This document shows positions 38,369 through 45,713 of a DNA stretch of 64,000 nucleotides, one piece after another. The DNA is taken from positions 4,800,001-4,864,000 of the forward strand of contig NZ_JACHJC010000001.1 in assembly GCF_014203425.1 (NCBI RefSeq), read 5' to 3'. The DNA comes from Micromonospora echinospora (lineage in GTDB: Bacteria > Actinomycetota > Actinomycetes > Mycobacteriales > Micromonosporaceae). A program made the position numbers and the translations under genes. How positions within the stretch are numbered: position 1 is the stretch's first letter; every line of letters begins with the position of its first letter. The notes below the pieces were generated by a model that did not search any database, was not told the DNA's origin, and saw only the letters and a list, made by a program, of their open reading frames with translations.

Positions 38369-40990
38369 TCAGCCTGCCCGTCGGGCGGCCGGCCGGGCAG
38401 GGTCCGGGGTCTCGGCCCGAGGGCCGTTGGTCCCGTGGAAGCGGCGGGTCAGCCGCAGCGCCAGCCCGGGCAGCACGCCGATCGCGGCGCAGGCGAGCAG
38501 GTCGAGCGCGCTGAGCGGGGACGTGCCGAGCAGCTCGCGCAGCGGCGGCAGCAGCACGCCCGCCACCTGGAGGACCGCGGAGATGGCGACCGCCACCGGC
38601 AGCGCGAGGTTGCGCTCACGGGAGCCCGGGGTGCGGATCGCGCGGACGGCCAGCGCCACGCCGAGCTGGGCCAAACCGAGCACCACGAAGACCACCGACT
38701 GCCAGGGCCGGTCCGACGCCGCGGCCCACACGCCGGCGCCGAGCGTCGCGGCGGCGATGAGCGCGCCGGTGACCAGCACGTCCCGGCCGAGGCCGCCGCC
38801 GAGCACCGACTCCTGCGGCGAGCGGGGCCGGCGGCTCAGCGTGCCCGGCTCGGCCGGCTCCGCGCCCAGCGCCACCCCGGGTACCCCGTGGGTGAGCAGG
38901 TTGATCCAGAGGATCTGTGCCGGCAGCAGCGGTACGGGCAGCCCGAACAGCGGGCCGAGCAGCATCACCGCGATCTCGGCGACCCCGCCGGCGAGCGCGT
39001 AGCGCAGGAACCGGCGGATGTTGTCGTAGATCCGGCGGCCCTCGCCGATGGCGGTCGCCACTGTGGTGAGGTCGTCGTCGACGAGCACCAGGTCGGCGGC
39101 CTGCCGGGCGACCTCGGTGCCGCCGCCCATGGCCACGCCGATGTCGGCGCGGCGCAGCGCCGGGGCGTCGTTGACGCCGTCGCCGGTCATCGCGACCACG
39201 TGTCCCCGGTCCTGGAGGCCGGCGATGATGTCGAGCTTCTGCTCCGGCTGGGTCCGCGCGTACACCCGGGTGTCGGGGTGGGCGCCGCCCGGGTCGCCGT
39301 CGTCGCCGTTGGCGAGCGGGTCGCCGTCGCGCCAGAGCCCGAGCCGGCCGCCGATCGCGGCGGCGGTCGCCGGGTGGTCGCCGGTGATCAGGACCAGCCG
39401 GATGCCGGCCTCCTCGAAGCCCGCGGCGATGCCGGGGGCCGCCGCGCGCAGCGGGTCGCCGACCGCGACCAGTCCCAGCGGGCGCAGGCCGGTCGGCCGG
39501 GCCGGGTCCGGCGCGGTGTCGACCACGGCGGAGGCGACCGCCAGCACCCGCAGTCCTTCCGCGGCGAGCCGGTGCGCGGCGTCGGTCAGCTCGGCCAGCT
39601 CCTCGGCGCCGGCGTCCATCAGCGGCGGGGCCAGCAGGTTCTCCGGCGCGCCCTTGCAGACCACGAGGTAGCGCCCGTCGCAGCGGCGGTGCACTGTGGT
39701 CATCCGGCGCAGGTCCTGGTCGAACGGGGCCTCCGCCACCCGGGGCCAGGCCTCGCGGGTGGTCTCCGGGTCCAGGCCGCAGCGGGCCGCGAACGTGACG
39801 AGCGCCGCCTCGAGCGGGTCGCCGATCGCTGTCCACTCCGGCCGCTCGTCGGTCGGCGGGGTCAGCGTGGCGTCGTTGCAGAGCAGCCCGGCGCGGGCCA
39901 GGCCGCGCAGCTCGTCCGGGGCGCTCACCGGCTCGCCCCGGTGGTGCACCTCGCCGTCGGGCGCGTAGCCGGTGCCGGTCACGGCGTAGCGATCGCGGCC
40001 GGGCACGACGGCGTGCTGCACCGCCATCCGCCCCTCGGTGAGCGTGCCGGTCTTGTCGGAGGCGATCACGGTGACCGAACCGAGGGTCTCCACCGCGTGC
40101 AGCCGCCGGGGAATGGCCCGGCTGCCGGCCATCCGGCGCGCGCCCAGGGCGAGCGCGAGCGTGACGACGGCGGGCAACGACTCCGGTACGGCCGCCACCA
40201 CCAGGCTCACCGCGGTGACCGCCATCTGCGTGACCGGGCGTCCGTCGAACACGCCGATCGCGAAGACCAGCCCGGAGAGCACCACGGCGGTCAGGCCGAG
40301 CACCCGGCCGAGCGAGGACAGGCGGCGTTGCAGCGGAGTGGGCGCCGGGCGGGTCGCGGCGACCAGGGCGCTGATGCGGCCCAGCGCGCTCGCCGCGCCG
40401 GTGCGCACCACGGTCCCGGTGGCGCGGCCGGTGGTGACCACCGTGCCGGCGCTCGCCTCCTCCCCCGCGACCCGGGTCACCGCCACCGACTCACCGGTGA
40501 GCGCCGACTCGTCCAGGCTCAGCCGCACCGCGTCGGTGAGGTCCAGGTCGGCGGGCACCACGTCGCCGGCCTCCAGCCGGACCAGATCGCCCCGGACCAG
40601 GTCGGCGGCGGGCAGCACGAGGTCACGGCCGTCACGGACCACCCGCGCCGTCGGCGCGGCGAGCCGGTCCAGCGCCGCCACCGCGCGGTCGGCGCGTACC
40701 TCCTGCACCACGCCGATCGCGGTGTTGATCAGGACGACCAGCACGATCACCGCGGTGTCGGGATAGTCGCGCAGCAGCGTGGTCACCACGGCGGCGGCCA
40801 GCAGCAGCGCCACCAGGGGGTCGGTGAGCTGGCGGAAGATCCGGCCGGCCAGCCCGCGCTTGCGCGGCGCGGCCACCGTGTTCGGCCCGTCGGCGCGCAG
40901 CCGGGCGGCCGCCTCGGCCGAGCCGAGGCCGCTCGCGGGGGCCGGAGAGATCTCGGTGGGCGTCGTTGTGCCCTGCCCGCCGTTGCTCAC
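38369..40990 (-). CDS. P-type cation-transporting ATPase (P2, calcium-type)
   Basis: This is an about 873-residue membrane ATPase. The order is a cation-ATPase N-terminal domain (GLGSAEAAARLRADGPN), actuator with TGES (ALTGES), the M4 motif AAVPESLPA, phosphorylation Asp312 in ASDKTGTLTEG, a nucleotide-binding domain (KGAPENLL) and the hinge MTGDGVNDAPALRRADIGVAMG. About six C-terminal hydrophobic segments follow. PEGLP-type M4 motifs fit calcium or manganese pumps, here PESLP. Three starts are possible (41005, 40993, 40990); the GTG pair at 40993/40990 follows GGAGGG and is preferred. It is followed by the universal stress gene. Confidence 0.92.
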   Translation of the reverse strand: MSNGGQGTTTPTEISPAPASGLGSAEAAARLRADGPNTVAAPRKRGLAGRIFRQLTDPLVALLLAAAVVTTLLRDYPDTAVIVLVVLINTAIGVVQEVRADRAVAALDRLAAPTARVVRDGRDLVLPAADLVRGDLVRLEAGDVVPADLDLTDAVRLSLDESALTGESVAVTRVAGEEASAGTVVTTGRATGTVVRTGAASALGRISALVAATRPAPTPLQRRLSSLGRVLGLTAVVLSGLVFAIGVFDGRPVTQMAVTAVSLVVAAVPESLPAVVTLALALGARRMAGSRAIPRRLHAVETLGSVTVIASDKTGTLTEGRMAVQHAVVPGRDRYAVTGTGYAPDGEVHHRGEPVSAPDELRGLARAGLLCNDATLTPPTDERPEWTAIGDPLEAALVTFAARCGLDPETTREAWPRVAEAPFDQDLRRMTTVHRRCDGRYLVVCKGAPENLLAPPLMDAGAEELAELTDAAHRLAAEGLRVLAVASAVVDTAPDPARPTGLRPLGLVAVGDPLRAAAPGIAAGFEEAGIRLVLITGDHPATAAAIGGRLGLWRDGDPLANGDDGDPGGAHPDTRVYARTQPEQKLDIIAGLQDRGHVVAMTGDGVNDAPALRRADIGVAMGGGTEVARQAADLVLVDDDLTTVATAIGEGRRIYDNIRRFLRYALAGGVAEIAVMLLGPLFGLPVPLLPAQILWINLLTHGVPGVALGAEPAEPGTLSRRPRSPQESVLGGGLGRDVLVTGALIAAATLGAGVWAAASDRPWQSVVFVVLGLAQLGVALAVRAIRTPGSRERNLALPVAVAISAVLQVAGVLLPPLRELLGTSPLSALDLLACAAIGVLPGLALRLTRRFHGTNGPRAETPDPARPAARRAG

Positions 40991-41150
40991 CACATTGCCC
41001 TCCATGTCGTCGCCGCCCGCGCCGGGCAATCCCAGCATGCCGCGCGGGCGGGCACGGATCGCAGGGCCGAGGGCCTGTCGGATCCGGGACCAACGGCCCC
41101 CGCGGTAGAGGGGGCAGCGCGGCGCGCGGCTCGCCGGTAACGTCCGCGCG

Positions 41151-41963
41151 GTGAACCGGACACGCAGCGCCGTCGGGCCGAAACCGCCGTCCCGTCACCG
41201 GCCGGTCCGCTGGGCGCTCGCGGTGCTCCTGCTCGCGTCGGCCGGATGCGGCAGGGGGATCGGGGAGCAGAGCGGCGACGCGCTGGCGCGCGACACCGCG
41301 GCGGTGGAGGCGAAGCAGCTCAACACGGAGCTGGGGCACCGCAACCGGGCGCGGGACGCCGGGTCGATCGCAGCGGCCGAGATCGTCCAGGATCCGAAGG
41401 ACGCCGCGTCGGGCGGCGGAACGACGGTCCGGCGGGAGGCGCTGGCCTGGTCCGGCCGCACCGCCGGGGACGAGCGGGCCACCGTCGACGTGCGGTTCGT
41501 GGTGACAGTGCCGGAGCGGCCGCCGGTGTCGATCGGTGGCGCGAGCAACAGCGCCGGTGAGGCAACGCGCTGCTACCGCTACGAGTTCGAGCTCTACCGC
41601 TACACGACGTACAAAGAGATCGACTGTCCGAGCGGCCCCGCTCCCTCACCACCCACCGCCGCGCCGGTGCCGAGGGTGCCCGAGGACGGGCAGAAACGGC
41701 TCACCGCCGTGCTGCGTACCGCCACCCCGGAGACGCTGGCGAGCGCGGTGCGGGCGGCGTTCCCGCAGGACTGGATCACCGTCGACACGACAGCGCGCGA
41801 CGGTGCGCTCGTCGCCGCCGTCGGCGTGCCTGCCGAACGGGACTGCCTCCTGCTCGTCCGCACCCCGGCCGGGAAGATCGAGTCCCCCGGGTACGACCGG
41901 ATCTGGCTGGAGCCGGGCGAGATCGGCTGCCGGACCGCCCTGTACCTCGCGCCGCCGCGCTGA
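41151..41963 (+). CDS. putative lipoprotein of unknown function
   Basis: The 270-residue protein has a basic N-terminus, a hydrophobic segment and the lipobox LASAGC (Cys about 33), so it is probably lipid-anchored outside the membrane. The rest is polar, with a Pro-rich segment near residues 163-177 and two cysteines in the exported part that could pair. No domain is recognised. It is divergent from the P-type ATPase gene, 160 nt away. The GTG start lacks a clear ribosome site and may be leaderless. Confidence 0.7.
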   Translation: MNRTRSAVGPKPPSRHRPVRWALAVLLLASAGCGRGIGEQSGDALARDTAAVEAKQLNTELGHRNRARDAGSIAAAEIVQDPKDAASGGGTTVRREALAWSGRTAGDERATVDVRFVVTVPERPPVSIGGASNSAGEATRCYRYEFELYRYTTYKEIDCPSGPAPSPPTAAPVPRVPEDGQKRLTAVLRTATPETLASAVRAAFPQDWITVDTTARDGALVAAVGVPAERDCLLLVRTPAGKIESPGYDRIWLEPGEIGCRTALYLAPPR

Positions 41964-42004
41964 CGTACCGGTTTGCCGCGCGGTCGCCGGGGCACCTGAC
42001 GGTC

Positions 42005-42193
42005 ATGACTGATCCGGAGCGGTTCCAGCGGCAGCAGGAGGGCGCGCTCGAGCGCGGGCAGGTGTTCCAGGACGCCGAGGGGCGGCGGACCCGGGACCCG
42101 GGCGCCGGGGCGGAGAACGCGGAGAGCGAGGCGGACCGCAACGCCGAGCGCCTGGCGCGCGGCGAGGTGGGCCCGGGCGTCCCGGAGGACTGA
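42005..42193 (+). CDS. small hydrophilic protein
   Basis: The 62-residue protein is highly charged (Glu, Arg, Asp, Gln-rich), without hydrophobic core or cysteines, and is likely disordered. It starts at an ATG 41 nt after the lipoprotein stop and ends 16 nt before the next palindrome. Codon bias agrees with a real gene, but no family is recognised. Confidence 0.55.
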   Translation: MTDPERFQRQQEGALERGQVFQDAEGRRTRDPGAGAENAESEADRNAERLARGEVGPGVPED

Positions 42194-42209
42194 CGCTCCG
42201 CAGCCACTT

Positions 42210-42226
42210 GTCAATGTAGCGTTGAC
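42210..42226. promoter_or_regulatory. GTCAA-N7-TTGAC palindrome at the regulator start
   Basis: GTCAATGTAGCGTTGAC ends 2 nt before the GTG start of the regulator gene. It covers a possible -10 (TAGCGT, 42217-42222) of a leaderless promoter, which suits autorepression. Confidence 0.6.
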
Positions 42227-42228
42227 GG

Positions 42229-42702
42229 GTGACCCTGGCCGGCCTGTCCGAGATCGCCGCGGCCCGGGTCCGGCTGGACGACCGCGAGCTGGACCTGATC
42301 GACCGGGCGCGGCATGACGGCGCCACCTGGGCCGAGATCGCGCGGGCGCTGGGTCTCGGCAGCCGGCAGGCCGCCGAGCAGCGCCGGCAGCGTCTCGCGG
42401 CGGCCCGGCGGGCCCGCGTGACCCGGCTCGACCCGGCCTGTTCCCCCGCCGTGCCGGCGCTCCGGGCCGCCGTCACCGACCTGCACCGCTGGATCGAGGC
42501 GGACCGCTCGTGGGACGCCCGCTTCCCCCGCGCGGCGTTGACGCGCCGCACCTGCGTGCTCGCGCTCGACGCCACCGCCGGGCCGCTGTACGCGTTGGCC
42601 GCGCACCTCGCCGACGATCTGGCCGGGGCCGGACCCCGGCTGCCGGCTCCGGCACGCGACGCCGCCGGGCGCATGACGGCGACCCTGTCAACAGGGCATT
42701 GA
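42229..42702 (+). CDS. HSP18-regulator-like HTH protein
   Basis: The 157-residue protein has an N-terminal helical region with a helix-turn-helix (DGATWAEIARALGLGSRQAAEQRRQRL, about 30-56), similar to actinomycete proteins annotated as HSP18 transcriptional regulators. The C-terminal half is helical without a known ligand-binding domain. The GTG start is leaderless or nearly so. Identical half-sites (GTCAA, TTGAC, 7-nt spacer) lie just before it and at its stop codon, in front of the MFS gene, so it probably controls both itself and the transporter. Confidence 0.7.
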   Translation: MTLAGLSEIAAARVRLDDRELDLIDRARHDGATWAEIARALGLGSRQAAEQRRQRLAAARRARVTRLDPACSPAVPALRAAVTDLHRWIEADRSWDARFPRAALTRRTCVLALDATAGPLYALAAHLADDLAGAGPRLPAPARDAAGRMTATLSTGH

Positions 42703-42703
42703 C
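42687..42703. promoter_or_regulatory. second GTCAA-N7-TTGAC palindrome, before the MFS gene
   Basis: GTCAACAGGGCATTGAC has the same half-sites and spacing as the copy at 42210, with an unrelated spacer. It overlaps the regulator's stop codon and lies 76 nt before the MFS start. Confidence 0.58.
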
Positions 42704-42778
42704 GCAGGCGAGAGGTATTGCCTGGCTGCGACTCACGTCCCGAGGATGAGTCCTCCAGGCTCAACTCTCGGGGGATCC

Positions 42779-43999
42779 ATGCGCCGCAACGCCTGCCTGT
42801 TCGTGGCCATCTCGCTGCTGTCCGGCCTGGGCGGAAGCGCCATGGCCCTGGTCTCCGGCATCTGGATCCTGGACCTGACCGGCTCCACCGGGCTCGCGGC
42901 GCTGGCCGGCCTCTGCGTCTACGCCCCGACCCTGGCCGGCCCCTGGCTCGGCGGCCTGCTCGACCGGGTGCCCCGGCGGCCCCTGGTGATCGGCGTGGAC
43001 CTCACGCTCGCCGCCGCGCTGCTGAGCCTGCTGGCGGTTCGAGGGCCCGGCGACACGTGGCTGATCTACGCCGTCTCACTCGCGTACGGCATCGGCTACG
43101 TGCTCGTCGACGCCGGCGAGACCGCGCTGCTGCCCGCCGCGCTCCCCCCGGCCCGGCTGGCCGACGTCAACGGCTGGCGGTCGAGCGCGCAGGAGGGCAT
43201 GAAACTGGTGGCGCCGCTGGCCGGGGCGGGCCTGTACGCGTGGCGGGGCGGGCACGTCGTCGCGGTGCTCGCCGCCGTCGTACCGGTGCTCGTGGCCGCC
43301 CTGTACGGCGCGCTGCGCCTGACCCGGGCGGAACCCGCTTTCCCGACCGCGCCCGCGGCAGGGCTGCGGGACGGGCTCGCCGCGCTGCTGGCCCGGCGGG
43401 CGGTACGCGTACCGGTGGCGCTCGCGGCGGTGTCCATCGCGATGTCCGGCTTCACCACCGCGGCGCTGTACGACGTGGTGGTGACGAGCCTGGCGCTGCC
43501 GTCGACATTCCTCGGCGTGCTGGCCAGCGCGCAGGGCGGCGGCTCGCTGCTCGCCGGGCTGTTCGTCGGGCGGCTCGTCCGCCGCCACGGCGAGATCGCG
43601 GTCGGGGTCACCGGCGCCGTCCTGTTCGCCACCGGCTGTCTGGGACGCTGCCTGCCGTGGTGGCCGGGCACGCTCGCCGCCTCGGTGGTGATCGGCGTCG
43701 GCCTGCCGTGGACGCTCGTCGCGGCGGTCACCGCCGTGCAGACGTACACGCCGCAGGCGATGCTCGGGCGGGTCGCCGGGACGGCGAACACGGCGATGTT
43801 CGGCCCGATCACGCTGGCCATCCCGCTCGGGTCGGCGGCGGTCGCCGTCGGCGGCCGGCCACCGCTGGTGGCCGCCGCCGTGGCGTGCCTGGCCGCGGCG
43901 CTGGCGGCGTCCGTCCGGCCGGGTGGTCAGCCCGCGGCCGGCGGGCCGGACAGGTGGCGGATCAGCTCCGGCCGGGAGCGCAGCCGCAGCTTCCGGTAG
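42779..43999 (+). CDS. MFS transporter (MFS_3-like drug efflux type)
   Basis: The 406-residue major facilitator protein has about 12 hydrophobic segments and the loop-2 motif GGLLDRVPRRPLV. The N-terminal VSGIWILDLTGSTGLAAL resembles macrolide/siderophore exporters. The ATG at 42779 follows GGGGGA; an ATG at 42746 is also in frame. It likely exports a small molecule under control of the upstream HTH protein. Its last 73 bp overlap the end of the opposing LuxR-type gene. Confidence 0.88.
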   Translation: MRRNACLFVAISLLSGLGGSAMALVSGIWILDLTGSTGLAALAGLCVYAPTLAGPWLGGLLDRVPRRPLVIGVDLTLAAALLSLLAVRGPGDTWLIYAVSLAYGIGYVLVDAGETALLPAALPPARLADVNGWRSSAQEGMKLVAPLAGAGLYAWRGGHVVAVLAAVVPVLVAALYGALRLTRAEPAFPTAPAAGLRDGLAALLARRAVRVPVALAAVSIAMSGFTTAALYDVVVTSLALPSTFLGVLASAQGGGSLLAGLFVGRLVRRHGEIAVGVTGAVLFATGCLGRCLPWWPGTLAASVVIGVGLPWTLVAAVTAVQTYTPQAMLGRVAGTANTAMFGPITLAIPLGSAAVAVGGRPPLVAAAVACLAAALAASVRPGGQPAAGGPDRWRISSGRERSRSFR

Positions 44000-45018
44000 A
44001 CGTTGCCGAGGTGGTACTCGACGGTCTTCGGTGACAGGAAGACCCGGGCCGCGATCTCCCGGTTCGTCAGGCCCTCCGCCGCGTGCAGGGCGATCAGGCG
44101 TTCCTGGCCGGTCAGCCGGTCGACGGTCCGGTCGCCGGGGTCCGGCGGCCGCCGGCCGGTGGCGTCGATCTCGGTGCGGCACCGCCGCGCCCAGCCCTGC
44201 GCGCCGAGCGCCTCGAACAGCCGCAGCGCGGCGTGCAACTGGACCCGCGCGTCCCGGCGGCGCCGTGCCCGGCGCAGCCGCTGCCCGTAGCTGAGCAGCG
44301 TCCGGGCTCGTTCCAGCGGGACGACGGCGGGATCGCACCGGGCCAGCGCCGCCGCGAAGACCTCGTCCAGGTCCCGATCGGCGGCGAGCAGGCCCTCGAC
44401 CCGCCCAGCGGCGGCGCGGGCGGCAGGCCCACCCGTGCCGGCCAGGTCGCGCAGCCGCCGCGCCGACCGCTGCGGGTCGGACAGGTGCGCGTACGCCTCG
44501 GCCAGCTCGCCCGCGACGGGGAGCCACCCCGGTTCGGCGATGCCGCCGTCGCGCTGGGCGCGGCGGACGAGTTCCAGCTCGGTCACGGCCTCGCGCCAAC
44601 GCGCACCCACCACCGCCGCGACGCCGATGGCGTAGCGCAGCCGGACCTCGATCTCCCGGAACTCGCCGGGCAGGAGGCGGCGGGCGTCGTCGACGTGCGC
44701 GAGCGCCTCCGGCTCCTCACCGAGCAGCGCCTCCACCAGGGCCAGCGCGGCCAGCGTCTCCGCCCGCAGCACCGGAAGCGCCACCTGCTCGGCGATCCGG
44801 ACCGCCTCGGATGCGGCCTGGTACGCCGCGTGCAGCCGGCCGGTGCGCCACTCCAGTCCGGCGAGCCGGGGCAGGGCGTACGCCAGCAGGAACACGTCGT
44901 CGGTGGCGCGCGCCGAGCCGCCGGCACTCGTCGGCGCGTCCGAGAAGGGCGTCCCCACCGGTGTCCGTGGCCGTGCCGACGCCACCGGCCGACGCCGGTC
45001 CGCTGCCCATGACCGCAC
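43927..45018 (-). CDS. LuxR-family regulator, N-terminally truncated (LAL-type remnant)
   Basis: The 363-residue protein has TPR-like helical repeats (about 40-270) and a C-terminal LuxR helix-turn-helix (LTGQERLIALHAAEGLTNREIAARVFLSPKTVEYHLGNVYRKL-type, about 305-355). This is the C-terminal part of large ATP-binding LuxR regulators of about 900 residues; the N-terminal AAA/ATPase part with its Walker motifs is missing. Only 196 nt separate it from the next gene and no ATPase sequence was found there. The GTG start has no clear ribosome site. It may be a decayed remnant or a free-standing output module. Confidence 0.65.
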   Translation of the reverse strand: MRSWAADRRRPVASARPRTPVGTPFSDAPTSAGGSARATDDVFLLAYALPRLAGLEWRTGRLHAAYQAASEAVRIAEQVALPVLRAETLAALALVEALLGEEPEALAHVDDARRLLPGEFREIEVRLRYAIGVAAVVGARWREAVTELELVRRAQRDGGIAEPGWLPVAGELAEAYAHLSDPQRSARRLRDLAGTGGPAARAAAGRVEGLLAADRDLDEVFAAALARCDPAVVPLERARTLLSYGQRLRRARRRRDARVQLHAALRLFEALGAQGWARRCRTEIDATGRRPPDPGDRTVDRLTGQERLIALHAAEGLTNREIAARVFLSPKTVEYHLGNVYRKLRLRSRPELIRHLSGPPAAG

Positions 45019-45214
45019 GCTAGCCGCCGGCGTGGTCCGGGCGGGCGGGCTCGACGCGAACCCGACAGGGGCCCGGAACGCCCTCGTCGACTAGGAGGAA
45101 CCCGGATCCAGGGACCGCCGGGAATCCCTAGCGTCTGCACCAGCCGTCCGGGCCGTGGCCGGACAGGGCCGGCAGATCCGGGGCGGCGGAACATCCGATC
45201 CGAGGGGAGACATC

Positions 45215-45660
45215 ATGATCAGGAAGAGAGCGGCCACTACGCCATCGTCAACTACGGCAGCGGGAAGTGCCTGGAGGTGGACCGGTTCGGCACGCCGTCG
45301 TCACTCGGCGGGCCAGTGGTGCAGCGCACCTGCGACGGGCAGGCCGTGCAGCGCTGGTCGCCGGTGGGCCAGAGCACCTACACGTTCGTCAACCAGTTCA
45401 GCGGCATGTGCGTGGACGTCCGCAACGGGGTCAACGCCGACGGCACACCGTTGCAGCAGTGGGCCTGCACCGGCACGTCGAGCATGAAGTGGACGGTCAG
45501 CCCGAACTCCTTCGCCGGGGTGCACCAGATCAAGTCGCAGATCGGCGGCCGGTGCATGGACGTGCGGGGTGGATCGGACGCCGACGGCGCGACCGTCCAG
45601 ATCTACCGCTGCACCGGGTTCGGCAACCCGGCCCAGGTCTGGTCGTTCGCAGCCGTCTGA
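45215..45660 (+). pseudogene. ricin-type lectin protein with disrupted N-terminus
   Basis: A CBM13/ricin beta-trefoil of about 140 residues is encoded from about 45232 to 45660 (HYAIVNYGSGKCLEV through VWSFAAV; three repeats with QxW). The only ATG with a ribosome site (GAGGGGAGACATC, ATG 45215) begins MIRKR, the usual start of a signal peptide, but in a different frame. In the lectin frame no start with export signal exists; a GTG at 45277 would cut into the first repeat. The simplest reading is a deletion that removed most of the signal peptide and shifted the frame. A sequencing error is the alternative. Confidence 0.65.
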
Positions 45661-45670
45661 CCGGCGCGGA

Positions 45671-45707
45671 TGCGGCCCGTCCCCGGAGGTGAGGGGGACG
45701 GGCCGCA
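45671..45707. terminator. bidirectional hairpin between the lectin remnant and amylase gene
   Basis: Perfect 14-bp arms TGCGGCCCGTCCCC (45671-45684) and GGGGACGGGCCGCA (45694-45707) enclose a 9-nt loop, 10 nt after one stop and 7 nt after the opposing amylase stop. Confidence 0.68.
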
Positions 45708-45713
45708 CAATCG

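Noticed and set aside
45277..45660. Intact short lectin gene starting at GTG 45277
   Set aside because: That start lies inside the first lectin repeat and leaves the protein without an export signal; the upstream in-frame sequence continues the repeat, so a disrupted gene is more likely.
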